Source: Collinsella sp. (GTDB lineage: Bacteria > Actinomycetota > Coriobacteriia > Coriobacteriales > Coriobacteriaceae). From it: a stretch of DNA of 64,000 nt. The DNA is taken from the NCBI GenBank assembly GCA_018381235.1, contig JAGZSF010000013.1, positions 12,688-76,687 on the forward strand. The letters run 5' to 3'. Both the position numbers and the translations under genes were made by a program. Shown piece by piece: positions 23,897 to 34,887 of the stretch. The notes under the pieces were generated by a model, which was given only the letters and a program-made list of their open reading frames with translations, ran no database searches and was not told where the DNA came from. Each line of letters opens with the position of its first letter. Position 1 is the first letter of the stretch.

Positions 23897-24552
23897 TCGT
23901 CGCCTCCGCTCTTTTTGCCGCGCGCCGTGGCGGGAATCGTCAAGCTGACCGTTCCCTTGCCCGAGGCTCCCAGCAGTTCCTTGACGTCTTCGGGGTCAGC
24001 CGCCAGCGTCACCCATTCGATCTTGCCCTCGCGCGTGGCACCGGAATCCTCACTGGTATCGATCACGTACGCGCCGCACAGTCGATCGGTTACGCCGTCT
24101 TTTTGCACATACACATCCACGTAGCTGCCCACGCCCGTAGCACCGCCGACCGAGTGCTCGGCATCGACCGCCACCGAAACGGCGACCTTGCCCTTAGGCA
24201 CCTCGAGCTTGTGGCTCTCGGCCTTGGTGTAGACATTGCAGATCACGGCGTTTTTGGGAATACGCGAAGTCGTCACGTCGCCGCGCACCTGGCGCAGCTC
24301 GGTCGCCGCGTCACGCGGCAGCAGACTCGTCAGCCATTCCTGGGTTATGACATTGGTCTCATCGAGGGTCTCGCCCACATCGATATCGCGCGCCGCGACG
24401 CATACCTCGGCGCGATCGCCACCGTACTTGGCCAAGGTCTCAGCCTGGACCTGTTCGGCTTGCGAGCGAATCGACGAGCCGTAAACCATGCAGAGCAGCG
24501 CAGCGAGCACGCCCGCGACCAGACTGATGGCGATGCGCTTGCTCTTGTTCAC
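23893..24552 (-). CDS. cpaB: CpaB/RcpC-like SAF-domain protein, first gene of the Tad operon
   Basis: 219 residues from GTG 24552 (VNKSKRIAISL...), chosen because GAGAGGAG stands 7 bases upstream; an ATG at 24567 is less well placed. One N-terminal membrane helix (about 7-28) is followed by a SAF domain (VCVAARDIDVGETLDETNVI, about residues 49-68) and a CpaB-type C-terminal region with VGSYVDVYVQKDG. CpaB homologues sit at the envelope with the pilus machine. Because no RcpA secretin is present, a peptidoglycan or surface role fits a monoderm host. The operon appears to start here and run to DUF192. Confidence 0.85.
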   Translation of the reverse strand: MNKSKRIAISLVAGVLAALLCMVYGSSIRSQAEQVQAETLAKYGGDRAEVCVAARDIDVGETLDETNVITQEWLTSLLPRDAATELRQVRGDVTTSRIPKNAVICNVYTKAESHKLEVPKGKVAVSVAVDAEHSVGGATGVGSYVDVYVQKDGVTDRLCGAYVIDTSEDSGATREGKIEWVTLAADPEDVKELLGASGKGTVSLTIPATARGKKSGGDE

Positions 24553-24752
24553 GGCCGCTCCTCTCATGGCAGTGCCGGGCGAATGCCCGTACCACCATTG
24601 TCTGGGTGGTCAGAGTGCAAAGCGGCGCAATCGCGATCTCGGTTTTCGATGTCAAACCAATCGCTGACCAAAAACTAACCAGCCCGTCAAGCTCGTGGCA
24701 AGGTTTTGGTCAGCACGTCAGCAAACTGCATGTTTCGAGGCTTTTTCGCAGC
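24553..24752. other. Gap upstream of the Tad operon
   Basis: 200 bases between the cpaB start and the rsgA terminator. It must hold the Tad operon promoter, but no convincing -35/-10 pair is visible on the minus strand. Two copies of GGTTTTGGTCAG-like sequence appear near 24700-24715 and a partner near 24655-24670, which could be protein sites. No gene is seen. Confidence 0.4.
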
Positions 24753-24786
24753 AAAAAAGCCGTCTCCCGAACAGTTGGAAGACGGC
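24753..24786 (-). terminator. Terminator of rsgA
   Basis: Minus-strand hairpin GCCGTCTTCC...GGGAGACGGC followed by TTTTTTGC, 19 bases after the rsgA stop. Confidence 0.85.
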
Positions 24787-24804
24787 TGTCATAGGAAAAA
24801 TCAA

Positions 24805-25989
24805 TTACAGGTGGACATCGGGATCGAGCATTTGAGCACTCACGCGCATGGATGACGCCAGGTTTTGGAACGTTTCCAAACGCAGGCTGTCGATCTGCCC
24901 GGCGTCCTCGGCCTCGCGAACGGCACAACCCGGCTCATGGGTATGCGTGCAATCGCCAAACCGGCACGCGCGCGATGCCTCGACAATCTCGGGGAAGGCG
25001 CGCGCCAGACCCCGCTCGTGACCCACGAGCGGTAAGCTGCGCAGGCCCGGGGCATCGGCGATCACGCCGGCGTCGCCCGGCAGTGCCACCATCACGCGCG
25101 CGACGGTAGTGTGACGGCCCTGGTCGTCGCGTTCGCGCACACCGCCAGTCGCCAACGTATCGTGGCCCAGCAGCGCATTGAGCAGCGTCGACTTGCCGGC
25201 ACCCGACTCGCCCAGAATCATGGCGCAGCTCCCGGCAGGCACGCAGGAACGAACCTCGTCCAGGCCGCGCCCCTCGGCAGAGGACGTCACGATCACGCGC
25301 ACGTCCGGACCCACCAGGCGGCGCACGCGGTCCAGATCGCGCTCGAGCTCCTCGGCATCGCAGCGATCAGCTTTGGTGAGCACCACCACCGGTTCGGCAT
25401 CGCAGTCGAGCGCCAACACCAGCGAGCGCGCCACGCGGTCGAGCAGCACCTCACCGGCACCGAGCGCCTGCACGATTAGCACGCAATCCACGTTGGAGCA
25501 GAGCACCTGACGCTCTCCGCGGGCACGGCCGCGCCAACGCTCAAAGCTCGTACGGCGCGGCAGCACGCACTCAATCACGCCCATATCGTGCCCGGGAGCG
25601 CGGCGCACCGCCACACGGTCGCCCACGGCAGGCAGCAGGACCTCGTCCTCGCCGCGCGACTTGGCAAACCCCACGGCATGCTCGGCGCGGAAGGTGTCGT
25701 CGGCAGTCGCCACCAGCGGAAACCCGCGATCCAAGCGCACCACGGCGCCAAGCTGCATCTGCTCGGGCTCCTCGGTATGTGCGCAAAAGTCGTCAAATGC
25801 CGCCTGCTGAGCTTCATCGACCGGCAGGTCATCGAACGCCGGAACATCCTGCAGCGCGTCAAGTCCCGGCACGTTTGCCAGCAGCTCCTCGGCAGACGCG
25901 GGGGCTTCGGTCGCGAGCTTCCGACGACGATCGCGCTTAGCCCGCGCCCCCGTCGTCTTTTTCTTCGCCTTAGCCTTCGCCTTGCCCAC
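24805..25989 (-). CDS. rsgA: Ribosome small subunit-dependent GTPase
   Basis: A late 30S assembly GTPase. The GTPase is circularly permuted as in the family: G4 VVVLTKADRCD (about 205) comes before G1 LGESGAGKSTLLNALLG (about 259) and G3 ADAPG. The zinc domain CRFGDCTHTHEPGCAV is near the C-terminus. An N-terminal OB fold sits at about 95-140. The extreme N-terminus is a Lys/Ala-rich tail of about 25 residues. GTG 25989 follows GGGAGGCGCTT and is preferred to an ATG at 26073. It is a monocistronic gene between two terminators. Confidence 0.93.
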   Translation of the reverse strand: MGKAKAKAKKKTTGARAKRDRRRKLATEAPASAEELLANVPGLDALQDVPAFDDLPVDEAQQAAFDDFCAHTEEPEQMQLGAVVRLDRGFPLVATADDTFRAEHAVGFAKSRGEDEVLLPAVGDRVAVRRAPGHDMGVIECVLPRRTSFERWRGRARGERQVLCSNVDCVLIVQALGAGEVLLDRVARSLVLALDCDAEPVVVLTKADRCDAEELERDLDRVRRLVGPDVRVIVTSSAEGRGLDEVRSCVPAGSCAMILGESGAGKSTLLNALLGHDTLATGGVRERDDQGRHTTVARVMVALPGDAGVIADAPGLRSLPLVGHERGLARAFPEIVEASRACRFGDCTHTHEPGCAVREAEDAGQIDSLRLETFQNLASSMRVSAQMLDPDVHL

Positions 25990-26034
25990 AAGCGCCTCCC
26001 AGCACCATAAATCACAACTGAGCAGGTATTTTAA

Positions 26035-26071
26035 ATCAAAAAGAGCTGGCCGGGCAAAGCCCGACCAGCTC
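26035..26071 (-). terminator. Terminator downstream of the Ca-type ATPase
   Basis: Minus-strand hairpin GAGCTGGTCGGGC-TTT-GCCCGGCCAGCTC followed by TTTTTGATTT. Confidence 0.85.
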
Positions 26072-26113
26072 ACAAACTTTTCCTCAGCTTACGGTCCCGA
26101 GAGGTCATCCGAA

Positions 26114-26204
26114 GGCCCGCCCGCCGGGAGGGGTTTCTTCTGAGCGATCCCGCAGCGCGAAGCGCGAGGACCAGCGAAGAAGAAACCCCGCAGGCGGTCG
26201 GGCC
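26114..26204. repeat. Long inverted repeat between the ATPase and rsgA
   Basis: Left arm GGCCCGCCCGCC then GGGAGGGGTTTCTTC (from 26114), right arm GAAGAAACCCC then GCAGGCGGTCGGGCC (ending 26204). The loop contains a nested CGCAGCGCGAAGCGCG hairpin. It starts 24 bases after the ATPase stop and may add to termination or mRNA stability. Confidence 0.7.
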
Positions 26205-26227
26205 GGTGGGAAGGATGGCCTTTCGAC

Positions 26228-28909
<2,682 letters not shown>

Positions 28910-28919
28910 ATAGAGTCCC

Positions 28920-28973
28920 CTCCTGGGATTCGGGCCACTCAGCAGATTGATGCCCGATCATAATTCCCAGGAG
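28920..28973 (-). promoter_or_regulatory. 5' leader hairpin overlapping the ATPase ribosome site
   Basis: On the mRNA strand CTCCTGGGAATT pairs with AATCCCAGGAG, with an inner CGGGC/GCCCG stem; the 3' arm is part of the ribosome site AGGAGGGG. A second hairpin (ATCAACTGCCG/CGGCAG-TTGAT) lies about 60 bases upstream. The design resembles a translational switch. It does not match the Mn2+ (yybP-ykoY) or Mg2+ riboswitch sequences as I know them. Confidence 0.55.
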
Positions 28974-29257
28974 AAGGGCAAGGGCTCATCAAGGCTGCCG
29001 TGCTGAGCGGCAGTTGATAGTGGAGCTATGGTACCCCAAAGCAACGCGTCTAGCCAAAACAATCCATTTGGAAATATGGTCCATAAGCAACGGTGCAGAC
29101 CGTGTGATGCTCAATACTGATAAAACGTTTTTTCTTCGGCGCATCATCAAATTGAAATATCGCCCAGATAGCAGCGGTTAGAACGGTTGGTAAAGTTTTT
29201 GCATATACCGTTTTTCCGCAAAAAATGAACTTCTAATTCGGCATACGGTCGATTTTT
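28974..29257. other. Divergent intergenic region between the ATPase and pyk
   Basis: This stretch holds the upstream part of the ATPase leader (hairpin near 28983-29020) and AT-rich DNA toward pyk. No ORF with a ribosome site is visible on either strand. Confidence 0.5.
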
Positions 29258-29287
29258 TGGGGTATTCGGACGCCATTTCGTTATAAT
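29258..29287 (+). promoter_or_regulatory. Probable pyk promoter
   Basis: A consensus TATAAT at 29282-29287 with an upstream TTGGGG at 29258-29263 (18-base spacer). The pyk ATG is 64 bases downstream of the -10. Confidence 0.6.
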
Positions 29288-29350
29288 CAACTCGGTTTTA
29301 TTTCTTATGGTTTATCTATCAGCGCAAGATGATGTCAGATGGAGGTCTGA

Positions 29351-30811
29351 ATGTACAAGCGCACCAAGATTGTATGCACCATGGGTCCCGCCTGCGATAG
29401 CGACGAGACCATCCGCGAGATGATCAAGGCGGGCATGAACGTCGCCCGTTTTAACTTCTCGCACGGCTCCTACGACGAGCACCACGGTCGCATCGAGCGC
29501 GTCCGTCGTATTTCCAAGGAGCTCGGTATGCCCGTCGGCATCCTGCTCGACACCAAGGGCCCCGAGGTCCGCACCGGCCTTCTGGTCGACGGCAAGAAGG
29601 TTGCCGTCAAGACCGGCGACAAGATCGTCGTCACCGCTCAGCCCACGACCGAGGATTTCCACGGCACCTCTGAGCACATCTCCCTCGACTACCTGGCTCT
29701 GCCCTCCGAGGTCGAGAAGGGCTCCCTCATCCTGATCGATGACGGCCTGGTTGCCCTCGAGGTCGAGTCCGTCGACGGCCAGGACATGACCTGCGTCGTT
29801 AAGAACGACGGCCTGATCGGCGAGCGCAAGGGCGTCAACATGCCCAACGTCAACATCTCGCTGCCCGCCATCACCGAGCGCGATCGTCAGGACATCCTCT
29901 TTGGCCTGACCGAGAACATCGACTACATCGCCGCTTCCTTCATCCGCGACGGCGAGTCCGTCCGCGGCATCCGCGAGCTTTGCCGCGAGAACGGCGGCGA
30001 GCACGTGACGATCTTCCCGAAGATCGAGTGCGCCCTGGGCGTCGAGAACTTCGACGAGATCCTCGAGGCTTCCGACGGCATCATGGTCGCCCGTGGCGAC
30101 CTGGGCATCGAGATCAAGCCCGAGCTCGTTCCGCACATCCAGAAGGAGATCATCGCCAAGTGCAACGCGGCCTACAAGCCCGTTATCACCGCTACGCAGA
30201 TGCTCGACTCCATGCAGCAGAACCCGCGCCCGACGCGCGCCGAGGTTGCCGACGTTGCTAACGCCATTTACGACGGCACCGACGCCGTTATGCTGTCCGG
30301 CGAGTCCGCTGCCGGTAAGTACCCGGTCGAGGCCGTCAAGATGCAGGCCAGCATTGCTCTCGAGACCGAGAAGTACCTCCCGGCTCACGCTCCGCTCGAG
30401 GTTCCGGCTGACGCTCACGGCACCCGCGTTGTCAACAACGTTGTGGGTATGTCCGCTGTGAACATGGCCACCACCGTTGGCGCCAAGTGCATCACCGTGC
30501 CGACGACCACCGGCCGTACTGCTCGCCTGATCTCGCACTTCCGTCCCAACATGCCGATCTGCGCGTTCTCCCGCCACGAGTGGGCCGTCCAGCAGATGAT
30601 CATGTACTGGGGCGTTATCCCGCACCAGGCCGAGATTACCCAGGGCACCGTCAACGGCACGATCGTCAAGGCGATCGAGACCGCTAAGGAGCTCGGCTAC
30701 GTCGAGGCCGGCGACCTGACCGTCGCCACCGCTGGCGATCCCCGCATGAGCGTCCAGCTCGAGGACAAGGTCTCCTCGACCAACGTCGCTTACGTCGCTC
30801 AGGTGCGCTAA
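29351..30811 (+). CDS. pyk: Pyruvate kinase
   Basis: Converts PEP and ADP to pyruvate and ATP in glycolysis. 486 residues: RTKIVCTMGPACDSDETI start, ARFNFSHG (about 32-39), the catalytic Lys segment FPKIECALGVENFDE, metal-binding MVARGDLGIEI, and the helix region VMLSGESAAGKYPVEAV. The C-terminal allosteric domain ends LEDKVSSTNVAYVAQVR; it lacks the extra PEP-utiliser domain found in some Firmicutes. Codon use is richer in T-ending codons (GCT, GTT) than its neighbours, as expected of a highly expressed gene. GGAGG precedes the ATG and a strong terminator follows. Confidence 0.97.
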   Translation: MYKRTKIVCTMGPACDSDETIREMIKAGMNVARFNFSHGSYDEHHGRIERVRRISKELGMPVGILLDTKGPEVRTGLLVDGKKVAVKTGDKIVVTAQPTTEDFHGTSEHISLDYLALPSEVEKGSLILIDDGLVALEVESVDGQDMTCVVKNDGLIGERKGVNMPNVNISLPAITERDRQDILFGLTENIDYIAASFIRDGESVRGIRELCRENGGEHVTIFPKIECALGVENFDEILEASDGIMVARGDLGIEIKPELVPHIQKEIIAKCNAAYKPVITATQMLDSMQQNPRPTRAEVADVANAIYDGTDAVMLSGESAAGKYPVEAVKMQASIALETEKYLPAHAPLEVPADAHGTRVVNNVVGMSAVNMATTVGAKCITVPTTTGRTARLISHFRPNMPICAFSRHEWAVQQMIMYWGVIPHQAEITQGTVNGTIVKAIETAKELGYVEAGDLTVATAGDPRMSVQLEDKVSSTNVAYVAQVR

Positions 30812-30842
30812 GTCGTACTTGCAAGCACACTTGCATCGCAAA

Positions 30843-30876
30843 GGGCCCGGAAGGCGAAGCCTTCCGGGCCCTTTTT
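30843..30876 (+). terminator. Terminator of pyk
   Basis: Hairpin GGGCCCGGAAGGC-GAA-GCCTTCCGGGCCC followed by TTTTT. Confidence 0.95.
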
Positions 30877-31038
30877 CTGTGCCAATGCCGGCGCACGGCA
30901 AAACACACACTCATTTCTTTACCAAAAGCGCGAAATCCACCCTTCGAGACCCAATGAATAAAGTCCCAAGCGCTAAAAGTGTTCGCCCGGTGGCAAACCC
31001 ACACCTTAACCGACGCTGCTAAATCGTTTTAGCAAGAG

Positions 31039-31187
31039 CCGGATTGACCTGCTTTTCGGAAGTATGCGGCAAATTCTGGAACCTCCGAGCACACCCTGTT
31101 TTTTCGCAACAAAATGCCTGATAAACTAGCCTCAAAAGCCAGGTCCGCTCATAGGGTTCAGATTTTGCCGCATACTTCCGGATTGAC
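31039..31187. repeat. MITE-like inverted repeat flanked by a 10-bp direct repeat
   Basis: Arms of 27 bases at 31057-31083 (CGGAAGTATGCGGCAAATTC...) and 31154-31180 differ at a few positions. The 10-base sequence CCGGATTGAC occurs at 31039-31048 and 31178-31187, on both sides of the element. It lies between pyk and the AbiEi-like gene, 48 bases before that gene's ATG. Confidence 0.7.
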
Positions 31188-31234
31188 GCTGGCATCACTC
31201 GCTTCAAAGAGATGATTTCGGCCAGGAGGGCATT

Positions 31235-32305
31235 ATGGACCTGACGCTTTGTGGGCAATCCGCCTTTAACTACTACCGCATCCCGCCGCAGGTATTAGGC
31301 CTTTACCCCGCCATTAGCCTTGGCAATATGGATCGCAGATGTTGTGGCCTCGGAAGTCATGCAGTTGTAAAAGACCTGCTTCACGCACCACTTCACAGGC
31401 TTGTATTCACTCGGGCACAATCCGGGTCGCGAAGCCTGTTTAAATCGCACCTCCTGACCCAAGAACCACCTCCGGGGTCGTTTAGGCAGACTGAACATGG
31501 GTTTGATGTCACGTCACCGGAGTTCACGCTGCTCAACCTTGCTACGCAGGTTTCACGCAACCAGTTACTCATGGCTTGCTACGAGATGTGCGGCTCCTTT
31601 GCAGTGTTTAAGCCCTGCGAGCGAACGCAACAACAACTCGATGAAGCTATTTCGCTTAAGTTCATTCCACCCAACTGCGGCTGGGAGCGAGTTAACGACA
31701 CCAAGGGCAATGACACCAACTTGTGGAAGCGCACGCCGCTTCTTACCGCAACGGATATCGCCGCGTTCGCCAAGCAAGCCGCAGGCCTGCGCGGCGTCAA
31801 ACAACTGCGCTGGGCGGCCGAGCACATGACGGGGCAGGCCGCCTCGCCCTTCGAAGTACAGACCTCCATGCTTATCTCGCTCCCCCGCGACGAGGGCGGC
31901 CAGGGCATCGAGATCGCCAACAACGCGCGCATCCCGCTCAGTGAAGCCGCACGTTCGCTGTATGACAAAACCTGCTGCTACGCCGATATCCTCGTCGAAA
32001 GCGCCACCGACAGCATGGGCGTCATTCTGGAATGCCAAGGCCGCTCTGCCCACGACAGCGAAGCCGCGAGCCTCTCCGATGCCGAGCGCGCCACCGCACT
32101 CACAAGCATGGGCTACGACGTCATCCAAATTACCTATGACCAGATCAAGGAGAAGAGCTTCGACCACATAGCCGAGCTCATCCATAAAAAGGCCGGGCTT
32201 CCCCACATCCCAAAGACCAAACAGGAGCGCATTGCCGAAGATACCTTACGGCAAGAGCTACTTGTCGATTGGGTTGAGCTATTCGCTGCCGGGCCGGCCA
32301 GCTAG
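31235..32305 (+). CDS. AbiEi-antitoxin-like/DUF559-like protein, orphan
   Basis: 356 residues. ATG 31235 follows AGGAGGGCATT. The region around TEHGFDVTSPEFTLLNLATQ (about residues 86-105) resembles the part of AbiEi-type antitoxins that follows the winged helix. The C-terminal domain (about 250-330) has DILVESATDSMGVILECQGR, AHDSEAASLSDAERATALTS and MGYDVIQITYDQI, which follows the DUF559/Vsr-like endonuclease pattern (acidic residue, Glu-x-Gln-Gly, Asp, Arg, then Gly-Tyr-Asp-Val). No AbiEii toxin is adjacent, so it is an orphan. It overlaps the convergent phospholipase-like gene by 4 bases at the stops. Function is not established. Confidence 0.6.
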   Translation: MDLTLCGQSAFNYYRIPPQVLGLYPAISLGNMDRRCCGLGSHAVVKDLLHAPLHRLVFTRAQSGSRSLFKSHLLTQEPPPGSFRQTEHGFDVTSPEFTLLNLATQVSRNQLLMACYEMCGSFAVFKPCERTQQQLDEAISLKFIPPNCGWERVNDTKGNDTNLWKRTPLLTATDIAAFAKQAAGLRGVKQLRWAAEHMTGQAASPFEVQTSMLISLPRDEGGQGIEIANNARIPLSEAARSLYDKTCCYADILVESATDSMGVILECQGRSAHDSEAASLSDAERATALTSMGYDVIQITYDQIKEKSFDHIAELIHKKAGLPHIPKTKQERIAEDTLRQELLVDWVELFAAGPAS

Positions 32306-33150
32306 CAGCTAGCAATCAGGGGCAGAGCAGGCACATCGGGCGATTCGACACGGGCGGCAAAACCCGCCTCGGTCAGCTCGATGACCTCGGTAAACGTCGC
32401 GTCGAAGAATTCCTCGGTCAGCAGGCGGTATGGCGGATGGTCGGGCTCGCCGGGGTTTTCGCGCACGATCTCGTGCATAACGCCGATGGTCTTGAGCACA
32501 TACTCCTTATGGATGGGATACTGCCCAAAACGCGTCGCAGCGGTATACAGGCGATCGGTCGCACGCGGGATGGAAACAATGCCCAGCGTCTTGCCAAACC
32601 AGTCAAAGTCGCCTTGCTTTTTAATGCGGAACTCCTCGCACGGCTTGCCGCCGTGCGCCTCCAGGTACTGATTCACGCGCGTATTCCATACGGTATCGGC
32701 CACCAGATGCGACCAGACACCAAGTGTCAAATCGAGCAACGACTGTGCCACATCTTCGGACGCAAGCGAGAACTCACAGGCGCCGGGACCGGCAACCGGC
32801 TCGGCATCCTTGTAGCGCTGGGGATAGTGCACGCGGTTCAGCCGCTCGCGTTCCTCGATAATCGAGGTCGCCGCGGCCGGCGCACCGATGGGCGAACTTT
32901 TAAGCAACGGTGCCACATAGGTATCCCAGAACTCATGCTCACGAGGCTTAGGGATGGGCTCAGGCTTGGCAAAGTGCGTAATGCGGTACGGAATGGGATC
33001 GGCGATGCCAGGGACCATATAGCCCACGAAGATATCCGGAACCACGCAGCCAAACAAAAAGGCATTGCGGTCGCGCACGCTATTGGCAAGCGCACCGGTG
33101 CGCTCCAGCAAACGCTCCGTCTGAGCGATATGAATGTTCCAGCTTGGCAT
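32302..33150 (-). CDS. Zinc-dependent phospholipase C-like protein
   Basis: 282 residues from ATG 33150 (MPSWNIHIAQTERLLER), preceded by GGGGGTGGCT. The N-terminal pattern with His, then FLFGCVVPDIFVGYMV and HF at about 60, and WSHLVADTVWN near 145 match the zinc-dependent phospholipase C fold, where His and Asp residues bind metal. No signal peptide is visible, so it is probably not secreted. It is monocistronic and convergent with the AbiEi-like gene. Substrate unknown. Confidence 0.75.
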   Translation of the reverse strand: MPSWNIHIAQTERLLERTGALANSVRDRNAFLFGCVVPDIFVGYMVPGIADPIPYRITHFAKPEPIPKPREHEFWDTYVAPLLKSSPIGAPAAATSIIEERERLNRVHYPQRYKDAEPVAGPGACEFSLASEDVAQSLLDLTLGVWSHLVADTVWNTRVNQYLEAHGGKPCEEFRIKKQGDFDWFGKTLGIVSIPRATDRLYTAATRFGQYPIHKEYVLKTIGVMHEIVRENPGEPDHPPYRLLTEEFFDATFTEVIELTEAGFAARVESPDVPALPLIASC

Positions 33151-33229
33151 AGCCACCCCCATAAAAACCTGGATAACTATACCATCACGGCAAAGCCGCG
33201 CAGGCGGCTACGCACGCTCTACGCAGCAA

Positions 33230-34000
33230 CTAGTCCGTAGCACCGCTTTCGGTTCCATACGACGGCGAAGGCGCCTCGAGCACATGGTGATATCGATCGA
33301 TATAGATTGCACGGGCACCCAGGCGTCGCACCAAATCCTGGTGATGTGTGCTCATCAAGACCGTCTTACCCGCCGCGACGTAGGCCAGCAAGAAGTTGAC
33401 CACGATGTCGCATGAATCCTCGTCGAGCCCATTAGTAGGTTCGTCGAGAACCAAGATATCGGGGTTCATCGATACGACTGCCGCCAGCGCCACACGCTTC
33501 TTTTGCCCACCCGAAAGCTGATAGGGCGAGGCATCGACCAGGTCGGCAACTTGAAACAGTTCCATGGCATCGTGCACGCGACGGTCGAGCTCGTCTGCCG
33601 GCAGCCCCATCTGCGCGGGACCAAAAGCAACTTCCTCACCCACCGTAGCGCAGAACAACTGGACGTCGGCATTCTGGAACACAAAGCCCACGCGCTGATG
33701 GAACCGCTGGGCCGTCGCGGAATCCTTGAGATATGCCGCATCGACCATACACCCGTCAAACAGGTATGCCCCTGCGTCCGCGAGTTCAAGGCCGTTAATA
33801 AGACGCATAATCGTCGTCTTACCGCAGCCGTTGGGACCGAGCAGGGCAACGAGTTCACCACGATCGACCTGCAGCGACACGCCATCGACAACCGTATGCC
33901 CCGCATAGGAGAACACCACGTCGCGCAACTCAATAAGCGGCGCGCCCTCGGCGCCGCCCGCACCGTTCGTGCCCGCCGCACTATTCATATCGATCGTCAA
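33230..34000 (-). CDS. cbiO: ECF transporter ATPase (nickel/cobalt type)
   Basis: Energises metal uptake with CbiM and CbiQ. 256 residues: Walker A LLGPNGCGKTTIMRL (about 52-66), Q-loop FVFQNADVQLFC, signature PYQLSGGQKKRVALA, Walker B DILVLDEPTNGLDEDS, and the switch His in MSTHHQDLV. The start at 34000 is a TTG 8 bases after AAGGG; an in-frame ATG at 33988 is the alternative. It is the last gene of the cbiMN-cbiQ-cbiO operon; a single ATPase would form a homodimer. Confidence 0.9.
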   Translation of the reverse strand: MTIDMNSAAGTNGAGGAEGAPLIELRDVVFSYAGHTVVDGVSLQVDRGELVALLGPNGCGKTTIMRLINGLELADAGAYLFDGCMVDAAYLKDSATAQRFHQRVGFVFQNADVQLFCATVGEEVAFGPAQMGLPADELDRRVHDAMELFQVADLVDASPYQLSGGQKKRVALAAVVSMNPDILVLDEPTNGLDEDSCDIVVNFLLAYVAAGKTVLMSTHHQDLVRRLGARAIYIDRYHHVLEAPSPSYGTESGATD

Positions 34001-34044
34001 AACGTCGCCCTTCCCTACTCACATCGACGGCTAGACCGCCCGCG

Positions 34045-34887
34045 CTACAGTACCGCACACAACACGGCGAGCAACGCCACGCCGACCGCATAGACCGCAT
34101 CGCGCCAGCCAAAGCCGCTCCGCGCGGGAGCCGGATACGCGCCGGCAAAGCCGCGGCAGAGCATGGCCTCGTCCATCGCGCGGCTGCATTCCATCGCCTT
34201 GATAAAGGTCATGCCCATGATACCCGCGATCGAATCGGTACGCGAAAATCCCTCAGGCGCACGGCCAACGCTGCGCAGCATGACCGATTCGCACAGATTG
34301 TGCGCCGTGCGACCCAGCACCTCAATGTGCTTGAGCGCCATATCAAACGTAAAGATGACCTCGTCGGGTAGATGCAGCATCTTGAGCGCCGCCGACATGC
34401 GGCTCCAGGTGAGCGTCCACGAAACGCCCAGCACGAGCGACACATTAATGAACGTCTTAAGCGCAATTTTGAGCATGGCGCCCGTAGCGGAAGCGCCCAG
34501 CAGCAGGGCAGGCAGCGCCAAAACCACGGCGAGCCCCGCGGCGCCAAGCGCCGGCACAAAGGTCGCGCGCAGCCCGCGTACGGGGCGCACGGCGACCAGC
34601 ACCAGCGCAATGGCCGCCATCAACATGAGGTACAGCGGGCTCTGTGTCAGACACACGCACAGGACGCAGACGAACATCCCCACCAGGCGCACCGGAGCCG
34701 AAACGCAAGAAAGGGCGCGGTCGACCATCGACCCGCCCTCGTGCGCGCCCCCACCCAGGCGAACCCGCTCAAGCAGGCTCGCCAGGTGCAGGACATTCTT
34801 TTGCATCACGCGATGCCGAGCCCCCACGGGCTCGTAACGCTGCTCGACCGCAAGCCAGCTAGGCAACTCGGCTATTGCCATGAGCAC
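34045..34887 (-). CDS. cbiQ: ECF transporter transmembrane protein
   Basis: 280 residues with about five membrane helices (for example LYLMLMAAIALVLVAVRPV and LGAAGLAVVLALPALLLGA) and the coupling helix pattern with Ala-Arg-Gly replaced here by CRGFAGAYP near the C-terminus. It links the CbiO ATPase to the CbiM substrate-binding unit. The start is GTG 34887 or ATG 34881, both after AAGGAAAGCG and both inside the end of cbiM, so the two are coupled. Confidence 0.88.
   Translation of the reverse strand: MLMAIAELPSWLAVEQRYEPVGARHRVMQKNVLHLASLLERVRLGGGAHEGGSMVDRALSCVSAPVRLVGMFVCVLCVCLTQSPLYLMLMAAIALVLVAVRPVRGLRATFVPALGAAGLAVVLALPALLLGASATGAMLKIALKTFINVSLVLGVSWTLTWSRMSAALKMLHLPDEVIFTFDMALKHIEVLGRTAHNLCESVMLRSVGRAPEGFSRTDSIAGIMGMTFIKAMECSRAMDEAMLCRGFAGAYPAPARSGFGWRDAVYAVGVALLAVLCAVL

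Noticed and set aside
29312..30910. Open frame of 532 codons antisense to pyk
   Set aside because: pyk is complete with promoter, ribosome site and terminator; the antisense frame has no start signals.
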